The position numbers were made by a program, and so were the translations under genes. Positions 7,878-16,326 of a stretch of DNA of 64,000 nt are shown here, in pieces. Source of the DNA: Firmicutes bacterium UBA3553 (GTDB taxonomy: Bacteria; Bacillota; Clostridia; Tissierellales; Sedimentibacteraceae); the NCBI GenBank assembly GCA_002381185.1, contig DFOA01000041.1, forward strand, positions 116,715 to 180,714, in the 5' to 3' direction. The notes under the pieces are model-generated. The model was not told the DNA's origin, ran no database searches, and was given only the letters and a program-made list of their open reading frames with translations. The first letter of the stretch is position 1. Each line of letters begins with the position of its first letter.

Positions 7878-8528
7878 ATGAAACAAATAATTGTAATAGG
7901 ATGTGGAAGATTTGGCTCTGCGGCCGCAAAGACACTTACAAAACTTGGACACGATGTAATGGTGGTTGACGAGAATACGGATATCATAAAAGAAATATCA
8001 GAATATGTGGCTCATGCAGTTCAAATGGATGCCATAGATGAAGCATCATTCAGAACGATAGGTCTTAGAAATTTTGACGTAGCAATAGTAGCCATAGGTT
8101 CGGACGTCCAGGCTTCTATAATGGCTACGTTAATTGCTAAGGAAGCTGGTGTGCCTCTGGTAATAGCAAAGGCGGCCAACGAAACTCACGGAAGAGTTTT
8201 AAGTAAAATAGGAGCAGATAAAATTATTTATCCCGAGAGAGACATGGGGATGCGAGTTGCATACGGTCTTGTTACTCCAAACATTCTGGACGTAATAGAA
8301 TTTTCGCCTGATTACAGCATAATAGAGACTGTGGCTATTGGAGACTGGGAAGGTAAGACACTTAAGGATTTAAACCTTTCAAGGCAATACGGAATGACTG
8401 TGATAGCCATAAAAACAGGTGATAATATAAACATTGTTCCGTCAGCGGAAACAGTAATAAATCATGGAGATATTGTTGTTGTATTGGGAAGCAACAATAA
8501 CTTAAAAGTGATTGGCAATATAAAATAA
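7878..8528 (+). CDS. ktrA: Potassium uptake regulatory subunit KtrA (RCK)
   Basis: Cytosolic ring-forming gate of KtrB that binds ATP/ADP or NAD(H) and, in many Firmicutes, c-di-AMP. The protein is 216 aa. The N-terminal Rossmann RCK_N domain begins with GCGRFG (8-13) and an acidic end of strand 2 (VVDE). The RCK_C domain covers about 140-216 (VAIGDWEGKTLKDLNL... to VLGSNNNL). An AGGAGG site precedes ATG. It is cotranscribed with ktrB. Confidence 0.93.
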   Translation: MKQIIVIGCGRFGSAAAKTLTKLGHDVMVVDENTDIIKEISEYVAHAVQMDAIDEASFRTIGLRNFDVAIVAIGSDVQASIMATLIAKEAGVPLVIAKAANETHGRVLSKIGADKIIYPERDMGMRVAYGLVTPNILDVIEFSPDYSIIETVAIGDWEGKTLKDLNLSRQYGMTVIAIKTGDNINIVPSAETVINHGDIVVVLGSNNNLKVIGNIK

Positions 8529-8541
8529 CTTATGGTATAAT
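8512..8541 (+). promoter_or_regulatory. Probable promoter of the rRNA methyltransferase gene
   Basis: TTGGCA (8512-8517), 18-base spacer, TATAAT (8536-8541), overlapping the end of ktrA. It starts a separate unit 43 bases before the next gene. Confidence 0.55.
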
Positions 8542-8583
8542 AAATCGGTTGCAGTTTCTTATTATTATGCGCAGAAGGTGCTT

Positions 8584-9372
8584 ATGGATATTATAAAAAG
8601 CAAAGACAACAGCAAAATTAAATATGTACGTTTACTTAACTCAAAAAAAGGGCGAGATGAAGAAAATGCATTTATAGTTGAAGGAATTAAGTTTGTTAAT
8701 GAAGCAATTAATGAAAATTCTCATATAATGTATTTAATATTCAGCGAAAGTGCGTTAAAGAAAACAGAAATCAAAGAGCTTTATAATTTTTCACTGGAAT
8801 CCGGAACAGAAGCGGTAATCTGTGAAGACAATGTGTTTAATTCGGCTGCAGACACAATAAATTCGCAGGGTGTGCTGGCTGTAATAAAAAGCAAAAAAAA
8901 TATAAAAGCAATTGACGAGTATAAATTTGCTATAATGTGTGACCGAATTCAGGATCCAGGCAATCTGGGAACAATAATACGAACTGCGGATGCATTTGGT
9001 CCGGCTGCGGTTATTTTAAACAGGGGCTGTGTTGATGTCTATAATCCGAAGGTTGTAAGGGCTTCCGCAGGGGCAATATTCAGAGTTCCTTTCATACATG
9101 CGGATTCTGATGAAGAAATAATAAAACAATTAAAAGAATCAGGTTATATAATTATATCCACAGTTGTTGATTCTCAATATTCATTTAATGATATAGATAT
9201 GACTGAAAAAATATGTGTGGTAATAGGAAATGAAGGGCAGGGAGTTTCCCGGGAAATAGCAGAGAGTTCCCACATGAGAATTACTATTAAAATGACCGGC
9301 CGCGCTGAATCGTTAAATGTATCAATAGCGGCAGGTATAAGCATTTACGAAATTAGAAAAAAATTGTTGTAA
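8584..9372 (+). CDS. SPOUT-family 2'-O-ribose RNA methyltransferase (TrmH/RlmB-like)
   Basis: Predicted to methylate a ribose 2'-OH in rRNA using S-adenosylmethionine. From ATG 8584 the protein is 262 aa. It has an N-terminal L30e-like substrate-binding part (about 1-95) and a C-terminal SpoU knot domain with motif 1 QDPGNLGTIIRTADAFG (about 123-139), motif 2 IGNEGQG and motif 3 LNVSIAAGI. ATG 8584 is preferred over GTG 8578 because it is 6 bases after the GAAGG site. It sits before pheS-pheT, where bacilli carry the homologous ysgA. The modified nucleotide is unknown. Confidence 0.88.
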   Translation: MDIIKSKDNSKIKYVRLLNSKKGRDEENAFIVEGIKFVNEAINENSHIMYLIFSESALKKTEIKELYNFSLESGTEAVICEDNVFNSAADTINSQGVLAVIKSKKNIKAIDEYKFAIMCDRIQDPGNLGTIIRTADAFGPAAVILNRGCVDVYNPKVVRASAGAIFRVPFIHADSDEEIIKQLKESGYIIISTVVDSQYSFNDIDMTEKICVVIGNEGQGVSREIAESSHMRITIKMTGRAESLNVSIAAGISIYEIRKKLL

Positions 9373-9395
9373 TAAAAATAACCATCTGATATAAT
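9367..9395 (+). promoter_or_regulatory. Probable promoter of the pheST leader
   Basis: TTGTAA (9367-9372) overlaps the end of the methyltransferase gene; TATAAT (9390-9395) follows after 17 bases. It is placed correctly to transcribe the T-box leader. Confidence 0.5.
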
Positions 9396-9454
9396 TTAAG
9401 CATTATTAAAAATGCAGGAAAATAACAGGTGCTTAGGCCGGTTTTCAATTAATT

Positions 9455-9751
9455 GAATATTTAGCAATGAAGAAGCCCAGTAGGCATAAGCCAATGTTTT
9501 AATAGAGAAAAATCATCACGGCTGAAAATGATTTTAAACATTTATGCTGAACTTTCGCTTTGGAGCTTGCAAAATGAAGTGACAGTAGTTTTGCACGGCA
9601 ACGCCGTTATGTTATAATGAGGCTTTCAATTTCAACAGAAGGAATCATGTCATGAGGATCTCATCTTAGAATGACATGAATAAATTATTGGTAATTGAAA
9701 GTGAACAAGAGTGGTATCGCGAAGCTTCGCCTCTTATGAGGGGAAGCTTTT
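9455..9751 (+). promoter_or_regulatory. T-box riboswitch, phenylalanine specifier
   Basis: This leader senses uncharged tRNA-Phe. Stem I carries AGTAGG (about 9479) and the conserved CTGAACT...TTTGGAGC stretch (9548-9566), in which the specifier codon TTC (9554-9556) codes for Phe. The T-box sequence AAGAGTGGTATCGCG (9706-9720) can form the antiterminator: AAGAG (9706-9710) pairs with CTCTT (9731-9735), and GCGAAG with CTTCGC. The bulge TGGT is complementary to ACCA, consistent with discriminator A of tRNA-Phe. A competing terminator follows at 9722-9751. Confidence 0.9.
9722..9751 (+). terminator. T-box terminator hairpin
   Basis: AAGCTTCGCCTC (9722-9733) and GAGGGGAAGCTT (9738-9749) pair with a single mismatch around loop TTAT, followed by T residues. 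It is mutually exclusive with the antiterminator of the T-box. Confidence 0.85.
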
Positions 9752-9791
9752 ATATTGTCAAAAATATTATACAGAAATGAAAGGAGTATAT

Positions 9792-10826
9792 ATGAAAGAG
9801 CAGCTTTTAAAGTTAAAAACTGAAGCATTGAATCAGTTAAAAGAATGCAGCGACAACACAGATATTGAAAAAATAAGAGTTCAGTATTTAGGTAAAAAGG
9901 GAGAGCTGACTTTAATATTAAGGTCAATGGGGAGTCTGTCAGAAGAAGAAAGACCGGAAATGGGTAAACTGGCAAATGAGGTTCGTGTAGTTATAGAAGA
10001 AGAAATAAAGGCTATTAAGGATAGCGTAAGCGCTAAGGAACATGAAAAGAAAGTTAAATCTGAAACCCTTGATATTACAATGCCTGGGAGAATTCCTGAA
10101 ATCGGAAGGAGACATCCTTTAATACAGGTTAAGGAAGAATTGGAGAGCGTATTTATGCGCATGGGTTATGATGTAATAAATGGCCCTGAAATCGAAACAG
10201 TGGGAAATAACTTTGATGATTTGAATGCTCCGTACGACCACCCGTCAAGAGACTGGTCAGACACATTCTACATATCAGATGATCTGTTGTTAAGAACTCA
10301 TACATCACCTGTTGAAATAAGAGCTATGAAGAAAGCTGTGAAGGAAGGGAAGCTGCCGATTAGAATGGTGTGTACAGGAAGAACATTCCGTTTTGATGAT
10401 GTGGATGACACTCATTCGCCAATGTTCCATCAAATGGAATGCCTGGTTGTAGACAAGGGAGTTACACTTGCTAATTTAAAGGATTCGATAGACCAGTTTG
10501 TGAAGGAATTGTTCGGAAGCAACATGAAGACACGTTTCAGGCCGCATAACTTCCCGTTTACAGAGCCAAGTGCAGAGGTAGATGTTTCCTGTCCAATATG
10601 CATGGGCAAGGGATGTCCGGCATGCCACGGAACAGGGTGGAGCATGGAGCTTTTAGGCTGCGGCATGACACATCCCAATGTTCTCAGAAACTGCGGCATT
10701 GACCCGGAGGTATATTCAGGTTATGCATTTGGTATGGGAATAGACAGAGTTACAATGGTTAAATACGGAATTCCTAATATCAGATTGTTATTTGAAAATG
10801 ATGTTAGATTCTTAAAACAATTTTAG
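9792..10826 (+). CDS. pheS: Phenylalanyl-tRNA synthetase alpha subunit
   Basis: Catalytic subunit that attaches Phe to tRNA-Phe. The start is ATG 9792 after AAGGAG; the open frame extends upstream to 9711 only through the T-box. The protein is 344 aa, the normal length. An N-terminal coiled coil covers about 1-90, followed by a class II core: motif 2 MVCTGRTFRFDDVDDTHSPMFHQME and motif 3 GYAFGMGIDRVTMVKYG. A short insert CPICMGKGCPACHGTGW has four cysteines, as in many Firmicutes. pheT follows after 9 bases. Confidence 0.97.
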   Translation: MKEQLLKLKTEALNQLKECSDNTDIEKIRVQYLGKKGELTLILRSMGSLSEEERPEMGKLANEVRVVIEEEIKAIKDSVSAKEHEKKVKSETLDITMPGRIPEIGRRHPLIQVKEELESVFMRMGYDVINGPEIETVGNNFDDLNAPYDHPSRDWSDTFYISDDLLLRTHTSPVEIRAMKKAVKEGKLPIRMVCTGRTFRFDDVDDTHSPMFHQMECLVVDKGVTLANLKDSIDQFVKELFGSNMKTRFRPHNFPFTEPSAEVDVSCPICMGKGCPACHGTGWSMELLGCGMTHPNVLRNCGIDPEVYSGYAFGMGIDRVTMVKYGIPNIRLLFENDVRFLKQF

Positions 10827-10835
10827 GAGGTTAAG

Positions 10836-13229
10836 ATGTTAGTACCTATTAAATGGATGAAACAATATGTCGAAATCAATACAGACGATAAAACATTAGC
10901 AGATAAATTAACACTTACTGGTTCTCACATTGATGCTGTAATTGATTATACAAAGGAAGTTGTAAATGTTGTAACAGGAAAAATAGTTGAATTGGTTCAA
11001 CATCCAAATGCTGATAAATTGGTTGTTACTCAAATTGACATAAATAAGGGTGAGAATGTACAAATTATTACGGGTGCGAAGAATGTCAAAGAAGGAGACA
11101 TTGTTCCCGTATGTTTGGAAGGAGCCGTGCTTCCTAACGGACTTAAAATTAAAAAATCTAATTTCAGAGGCCTTCCTTCCTATGGAATGATGTGTTCTTA
11201 TGAGGAGCTGGGTTTTGATGACAAGGTTATACCTAAAGAAGCAAGAGACGGCATTGCAATTTTACCAAAAGATACTGAGCTTGGAAAAGACATTAAGGAA
11301 GTTTTAGAGCTTGATGGAAGTGCGTTGGAGGTTGAGGTAACATTCAACAGACCGGATTGTTTGAATATTGTAGGAATGGCAAGGGAAACAGCTGCAACCC
11401 TGGGAACAAAATTCAGATTTCCTGAAATAGAAATTAAAAACGAAGAAGGTAATATATCAGATTACTTAAATGCAGTAGAGATTGAAGATGAAGACTTATG
11501 TTCCCGTTTTTATGCTAAGGTAATTAAGGATTTAAAAATCGGACCTTCACCTCTTTGGATGCAAAGAACGTTGATGGATGCAGGAATGAGACCAATAAAC
11601 AACATCGTTGATGTTACCAACTTTGTAATGCTCGAGCTCGGCCAGCCTCTCCACGCATATAACTTAGAAGCATTGGAAGGCAGAAAACTGGCAGCAAGAA
11701 GAGCTGTAAAGGATGAAAAAATAGTTACAATTGATCAGAATGAAAGAAATCTTGATGAAAATATGCTCGTTATAGCTGACGGCGAAAAACCGGCATGTAT
11801 AGCAGGCGTAATGGGCGGTTACCATTCAGAAATCAGTGACGACACAAAAATAATGGTTCTTGAAAGTGCGAACTTCAATCCAAAATCCATAAGAGAAACT
11901 TCAAAGAAGTTGGGAATGCGCTCTGAAGCATCAGCCAGGAACGAAAAACCAATGGGCTATGTTATGGTTGAACTGGCTGCAAAAAGAGCTTGCCAGCTTA
12001 TAGAAATGATAGGAGCCGGAACAGTCGTGGGAGGATACATGGAAGCAGGAAAAAGCGAATATGTTCCTCCGGTTGTAACCCTGAGACCTCATCGTGTTAA
12101 ATGGCTGCTTGGAATCGACATTGCAGTTGATGACATGCTTAACTATTTAAATACTCTTGAAATTGAATCAACATATGATGGTGAAAAAATAATAAGCAAG
12201 ATTCCTTACTTCAGGACTGACATTGAACAGGAAGCGGATTTAATAGAAGAAGTTGGAAGGCTTTATGGATTTGAAAACATACCTTCACAGCCTTTGACAG
12301 GAAGCACGAGAGTGGGAAGAAAATCTGAAAAGCGCATGCTGGAAGACCATATTAAAACAATACTTTGCGGGATGGGTCTGTATGAAATTACAACATATTC
12401 ATTTATAAGCCCTAAATCCTATGACAATATAAACGTTCCGCAGGACAGCCAGCTTAGAAATTATGTTAAGATTTTAAATCCTCTCGGAGAAGATTTCAGT
12501 TCAATGAGAACAACCCTCATGCCTAACATGATGGAAGTTGTCCAGAGAAATTCAAACAGAGGCGTTGATGATGCAAAGCTATATGAAATCGGAAGTATTT
12601 TTGTTCCAAAGGATCAGCCTGTGACTAAGGAACCTTATGAACAATTAAAGCTCTGTATTGGAATGTTTGGCAGATATGATTTCTATGACTTAAAAGGAAT
12701 TATTGAAGGGGTGCTTAAGAGACTTGGAATAACTGTATCTTTAAAGACTGTGACTGATAATCCAACATTCCATCCGGGAAGAACTGCTGCAATGTTCATA
12801 AATAATGACTGCATTGGAATTTATGGAGAAGCAAGTCCTCAAACACTTGCCAACTATGGTTTAGATCACAAGGTTTTTCTGGCGGAGTTAGATGTTGAAA
12901 AGTTACTTGAATACAAAAATACTAACTGGAAATACGAAGCTCTTCCAAAATACCCTGCAATGGTCAGAGATATAGCAGTAATTGTTAAGGATGAAGTTAT
13001 GGCAGGGGATATGATTGAAACTATTTCAGCTGCTAATCCGCACTTAATAGAAAGTGTAAGACTGTTTGATGTCTACAAGGGAGAACATATCGAAGAAGGA
13101 TACAAGAGCTGCGCCTTCTCTGTTACCTACAGAAACAAAGAGCGTACATTAAAAGAAAAAGAAGTTGAAAATATCCACAATAAAATATTGTCTGACCTTG
13201 GAAAGAAATTTGAAGCAAAATTGAGATAA
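10836..13229 (+). CDS. pheT: Phenylalanyl-tRNA synthetase beta subunit
   Basis: Partner of PheS, carrying tRNA-binding and editing domains. The 797-aa protein is full length. Order of parts: N-terminal OB-fold tRNA-binding domain about 40-150 (VVTGKIVELVQHPNADKLVV), B3/B4 editing domain about 200-375 (GMRPINNIVDVTNFVMLELGQPLHAY split over that region), B5 about 400-480, a catalytic-like core, and a C-terminal ferredoxin-fold anticodon domain from about 705 (YPAMVRDIAVIV). An AGGAGG site lies before ATG. Ends the T-box operon. Confidence 0.97.
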   Translation: MLVPIKWMKQYVEINTDDKTLADKLTLTGSHIDAVIDYTKEVVNVVTGKIVELVQHPNADKLVVTQIDINKGENVQIITGAKNVKEGDIVPVCLEGAVLPNGLKIKKSNFRGLPSYGMMCSYEELGFDDKVIPKEARDGIAILPKDTELGKDIKEVLELDGSALEVEVTFNRPDCLNIVGMARETAATLGTKFRFPEIEIKNEEGNISDYLNAVEIEDEDLCSRFYAKVIKDLKIGPSPLWMQRTLMDAGMRPINNIVDVTNFVMLELGQPLHAYNLEALEGRKLAARRAVKDEKIVTIDQNERNLDENMLVIADGEKPACIAGVMGGYHSEISDDTKIMVLESANFNPKSIRETSKKLGMRSEASARNEKPMGYVMVELAAKRACQLIEMIGAGTVVGGYMEAGKSEYVPPVVTLRPHRVKWLLGIDIAVDDMLNYLNTLEIESTYDGEKIISKIPYFRTDIEQEADLIEEVGRLYGFENIPSQPLTGSTRVGRKSEKRMLEDHIKTILCGMGLYEITTYSFISPKSYDNINVPQDSQLRNYVKILNPLGEDFSSMRTTLMPNMMEVVQRNSNRGVDDAKLYEIGSIFVPKDQPVTKEPYEQLKLCIGMFGRYDFYDLKGIIEGVLKRLGITVSLKTVTDNPTFHPGRTAAMFINNDCIGIYGEASPQTLANYGLDHKVFLAELDVEKLLEYKNTNWKYEALPKYPAMVRDIAVIVKDEVMAGDMIETISAANPHLIESVRLFDVYKGEHIEEGYKSCAFSVTYRNKERTLKEKEVENIHNKILSDLGKKFEAKLR

Positions 13230-13239
13230 TTAAAAAAAC

Positions 13240-13268
13240 TCCCGGTTTAATTTAAACCGGGAATTTTT
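13240..13268 (+). terminator. Terminator of pheST
   Basis: TCCCGGTTTA (13240-13249) pairs with TAAACCGGGA (13253-13262), followed by ATTTTTAT. It lies 10 bases after the pheT stop. Confidence 0.85.
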
Positions 13269-13275
13269 ATCTATT

Positions 13276-13392
13276 CACGCAGTCTCGTTCACCAATTTAT
13301 TTGCTCGCTGTCGCTCACATAAATTGGGAACTCGTTGCGAAAGACCTACCGCTGTTTTTCGGAAAAAACACTCCGAAAAACAGGGTTAGGGC
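13276..13392 (-). repeat. Covarying interspersed repeat, copy B
   Basis: Read on the minus strand it begins GCCCTAACCCT (13392 downward). First hairpin arms are CTGTTTTTCGGA/TCCGAAAAACAG, then AGCGGTAGGTC, then the second hairpin CCAATTTAT/ATAAATTGG around GTGAGCGACAGCGAGC, then GGTGAACGAGACTGCG. Compared with copy A, arm bases differ in complementary pairs. The lgt stop codon TAA (13388-13386) is inside its first bases. Confidence 0.78.
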
Positions 13393-14114
13393 TTCTTTTT
13401 TAAATACATCCAAAGTACGATGCCTGCTATGATGGCTGAAAGGCTTACAAGCTGTGCGACTCTCATTCCTAAAAACATCAAACTGTCTGTTCTTAACCCT
13501 TCAACGAAAAATCTCACCGCAGAATATAAAATCAAGTATAGAGAAAGAACCTGACCATGGGTTGTTTTTTTATTTTTTCTGAACCATATCAGAAATATGC
13601 ATATAGCAATATTCATTATAGATTCATATAGAAATGTGGGATGAACCTTTTGACCGTTCACCACAATTCCCCACGGCAAATCAGTCGGCCCGCCGTACGC
13701 TTCCTGATTAACAAAGTTGCCCCATCTTCCGATTGCCTGACCCAAGGCGACGCTGGGTATCACTATATCGAGCAGTTCAAGAACGTTAATTTTTCTTTTT
13801 CTGCAGAATAATATACCTACAATAATTCCTGCAATAAGTGCCCCGTGAATTGCAAGGCCGCCGTTTCTTATATTAATTATTTCTGATGGGTGCTGGCTGT
13901 AATAGTTCCATGAAAATATTACATAGTATGCTCTTGCGCCTACTATTGCTGAGGGAATTGCTATAAGCAGAAAATCAAGAAGGTTATCCTCCTTGAAGCC
14001 GGTCCTTCTGCATTCTTTTAATGCTACCAAGACTCCCAATAAAACTCCCAAGGATATTAAAACACCATACCACATTATTTCGATTCCAAAAATTTTGAAT
14101 GCCACCGGATCCAT
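13386..14114 (-). CDS. lgt: Prolipoprotein diacylglyceryl transferase
   Basis: Membrane enzyme that transfers diacylglycerol from phosphatidylglycerol to the lipobox cysteine of prolipoproteins. The start is ATG 14114, after GAGGAGGG; 242 aa. It has about seven hydrophobic segments, the Lgt signature RWGNFVNQEAYGG (about residues 130-142), and the conserved GLAIHGALIAG. The open frame could run upstream to 14147, but the ribosome site decides. The last codons read KKKP-stop, with P and the stop formed by CCCTAA of interspersed repeat copy B, so the C-terminus was probably shaped by the repeat. Confidence 0.95.
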   Translation of the reverse strand: MDPVAFKIFGIEIMWYGVLISLGVLLGVLVALKECRRTGFKEDNLLDFLLIAIPSAIVGARAYYVIFSWNYYSQHPSEIINIRNGGLAIHGALIAGIIVGILFCRKRKINVLELLDIVIPSVALGQAIGRWGNFVNQEAYGGPTDLPWGIVVNGQKVHPTFLYESIMNIAICIFLIWFRKNKKTTHGQVLSLYLILYSAVRFFVEGLRTDSLMFLGMRVAQLVSLSAIIAGIVLWMYLKKKP

Positions 14115-14130
14115 GTACCCTCCTCGTAAA

Positions 14131-14174
14131 AAACAATTGCTGAACAATAGCTAAACTGTTATTGAACAATTGTT
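14131..14174. repeat. Imperfect palindrome in the lgt-mraZ gap
   Basis: AACAATTG and CAATTGTT ends flank a centre with ATTGTTCAG-type words on both strands. A related sequence, AACAATTGTTCAGCAATAG, stands before the polyprenyl synthase gene (42499-42517). The rest of the 14115-14456 gap is AT-rich and shows no gene; it holds this palindrome and the mraZ promoter. Confidence 0.4.
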
Positions 14175-14404
14175 ATTGTTACATATTTTATTTTTATAAC
14201 TTATGTTAATTATACAGATATAGGGGTTTTAAGTCAACAATCAGATTTTTCTACAAAATGCAATCAGAGATTTTGTGAATTTTATCTTTTTTTGTAGTTT
14301 TAGATAATATAAGTTGTGGACTTATGACAGCTTGTTCAAAAAAATACGGAAATTACATATAAAATTGAGGACAAAATAATTTTCAAATTTTTAAAAAAAT
14401 AATA

Positions 14405-14450
14405 GTGGCGTTTTTTACCCACATTGTGGTATAATATGCCCAGTAGGTGG
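14405..14450 (+). promoter_or_regulatory. mraZ promoter region with three GTGG boxes
   Basis: A perfect -10 TATAAT (14430-14435) lies 21 bases before the mraZ start, without a good -35. GTGG occurs at 14405, 14426 and 14447, exactly 21 bases apart. MraZ in other bacteria represses its own operon by binding spaced G-rich repeats near the promoter, so these boxes are candidates for its operator; the last also forms the ribosome site. The promoter is likely; the operator is inference. Confidence 0.5.
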
Positions 14451-14456
14451 TAGAAA

Positions 14457-14894
14457 ATGTTTACTGGCGAATACATACATTCATTCGATGAAAAAGGAAG
14501 GGTCATAATACCTTCTAAATTTAGAAATGAACTTGGGGAAACTTTCTATATCGGAAAAGGATTGGATAAATGCTTATTTGTTTATCCTATTGAAACATGG
14601 AATGAATTTGTTGGTAAACTTAGAAATTTATCTACCTTTAACAAACAGGAAAGGTTCTTTTTGAGAAGATTTGTTTCCGGATTCAGTGAATGTTCTTTTG
14701 ATAAGCAGGGAAGAATACTTATACCGCCAACATTAAGAGAATTCAGTGAATTGAACTCAGAGGCTGCTATAATAGGGGTTATAGACAGAATTGAAATTTG
14801 GAACAAAGACAGTTGGAATGATTACTCCAACGATGACGAATTTGATTTTGACAGCATTGCGGAAAAAATGTCAGATTTGGGGATAGGTTTATAA
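14457..14894 (+). CDS. mraZ: Transcriptional regulator MraZ
   Basis: Ring-forming DNA-binding repressor of the division and cell-wall cluster. The 145-aa protein carries two SpoVT-AbrB-like MraZ repeats: residues about 5-50 (GEYIHSFDEKGRVIIPSKFR) and 75-125 (SECSFDKQGRILIPPTLRE), with the paired D-x-x-G-R signatures. The start ATG 14457 lies 6 bases after TAGGTGG. First gene of the dcw cluster, 11 bases before rsmH. Confidence 0.96.
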   Translation: MFTGEYIHSFDEKGRVIIPSKFRNELGETFYIGKGLDKCLFVYPIETWNEFVGKLRNLSTFNKQERFFLRRFVSGFSECSFDKQGRILIPPTLREFSELNSEAAIIGVIDRIEIWNKDSWNDYSNDDEFDFDSIAEKMSDLGIGL

Positions 14895-14905
14895 GGAGGA
14901 GTCAC

Positions 14906-15838
14906 ATGGATTACAAACATACATCGGTTTTATTGGATGAATCTATAGAGGGGTTAAACATTAAGACTGACGGAATTTATGTAGATGCAACTTTAGGCGG
15001 GGGAGGTCATACAGGAGAAATACTTAAGCATGTTACAAAGGGAAGAGTAATAGGTATTGACCAAGATGATTATGCTATTGAAAGAGCAACAGAAAAATTA
15101 AAAGATTATAAAAATTTTACAGCGGTAAAAAACAACTTCAGCAACATTGCAGAAGTTTTAGATGAATTGAATATAGAAAAAATTGACGGAATATTATTTG
15201 ATTTGGGAGTTTCGTCGTTTCAGCTTGATATACCTGAAAGAGGCTTCAGCTACAACAACGATATGCCTCTTGACATGAGAATGGACAAAAATCAGACAAC
15301 TACTGCTAGACACATAGTGAATGGCTATGAGGAGCATGAGCTGTCGAGAATACTCTGGGAATACGGAGAAGAAAAGTGGGCGGCCAGGATTGCAAAGTTC
15401 ATTGTTCAGGAAAGAGAACACGAATTTATTGAAACGACCGGACAACTTGTAAGCATTATTAAAAAAGCGATACCTAAGCAGGTTAGAATGGAAGGTTCCC
15501 ATCCTGCAAAAAGAACATTTCAGGCAATAAGAATTGAAGTTAACAGAGAGCTTGAAATACTCGAAAACACTGTTAAAAGCGCCGTAGATAGATTGAATGA
15601 GGGCGGAAGAATCTGTTTCATAACATTCCATTCCTTAGAGGACAGGATTATTAAAAACACATTTACAGATTTAAACAAGGACTGTATTTGTCCTCCTGAA
15701 TTTCCTGCCTGCATATGTGATCACAGGCGCAAATTAAAAATTATTACAAGAAAACCAATTATTCCATCAGAAGAAGAAGTTACTGAAAATCACAGGGCAC
15801 ACAGTGCGAAGCTAAGAATAGGGGAAAGGGTGTATTAA
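14906..15838 (+). CDS. rsmH: 16S rRNA (cytosine-1402-N4) methyltransferase RsmH
   Basis: Methylates N4 of C1402 in the ribosomal decoding centre using SAM. The 310-aa protein has the family opening HTSVLLDESIEGL, the SAM site DATLGGGGHT (about 28-37), VIGIDQDD, FDLGVSSFQLD and the C-terminal ITFHSLEDRIIK and ITRKPIIPSEEE motifs. An AAGGAGG site precedes ATG. Standard second gene of the cluster. Stop and the ftsL start are directly adjacent. Confidence 0.97.
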   Translation: MDYKHTSVLLDESIEGLNIKTDGIYVDATLGGGGHTGEILKHVTKGRVIGIDQDDYAIERATEKLKDYKNFTAVKNNFSNIAEVLDELNIEKIDGILFDLGVSSFQLDIPERGFSYNNDMPLDMRMDKNQTTTARHIVNGYEEHELSRILWEYGEEKWAARIAKFIVQEREHEFIETTGQLVSIIKKAIPKQVRMEGSHPAKRTFQAIRIEVNRELEILENTVKSAVDRLNEGGRICFITFHSLEDRIIKNTFTDLNKDCICPPEFPACICDHRRKLKIITRKPIIPSEEEVTENHRAHSAKLRIGERVY

Positions 15839-16315
15839 ATGTCAGCTTTAAGAAAAGAAGCCATTGATTTAGATTATGGACAAGAATCTTTAGAATATTC
15901 TCCAAAGAAAAAGCGAATAAAAAGAGATAAGAAAAATAATAATATTATAGAAAGCTTTAAAAACTCCGTTATGATAGCTATAACGTTTGTGCTTGGAATT
16001 TTAATAGTCTATAATTATGCCGTCATTACGGACAAACAAATGGAACTTAACACATTAAGTAAAGAAATTGCAACCCTTAATGATGACAAAGATACTTACA
16101 ACATAGCTTTAGAAGGCATTAAAAATACAAATTCTATTGAAGAAATCGCAAAAGCATACTTAGGAATGAATTATCCTACAAGAAAACAAACTGTATTTGT
16201 TGATTTTACATATGGAAACTCAGATACTACAGAGAATGAAACAAAAGCTGCTAAGGACGAAAACAAAAATATGCTGGTTGGTATAATTGATAAGGTAGTT
16301 AGTTTCATTCAGTAA
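15839..16315 (+). CDS. ftsL: Cell division protein FtsL-like
   Basis: Bitopic divisome protein that works with FtsQ/DivIB and DivIC. The 158-aa protein has a basic cytosolic N-terminus (about 1-42, KKKRIKRDKK), one membrane segment (about 43-62, VMIAITFVLGILIVYNYAVI), a short coiled coil (about 65-90) and a polar tail. Sequence identity in the family is low; the call rests on topology, size and position between rsmH and the transpeptidase gene. Confidence 0.85.
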   Translation: MSALRKEAIDLDYGQESLEYSPKKKRIKRDKKNNNIIESFKNSVMIAITFVLGILIVYNYAVITDKQMELNTLSKEIATLNDDKDTYNIALEGIKNTNSIEEIAKAYLGMNYPTRKQTVFVDFTYGNSDTTENETKAAKDENKNMLVGIIDKVVSFIQ

Positions 16316-16326
16316 GGGGGGTTCGT

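Noticed and set aside
15194..15631. 145-aa minus-strand ORF inside rsmH
   Set aside because: Lies wholly opposite a well-supported gene, no ribosome site, composition of an antisense frame (Ser/Phe/Tyr-rich).
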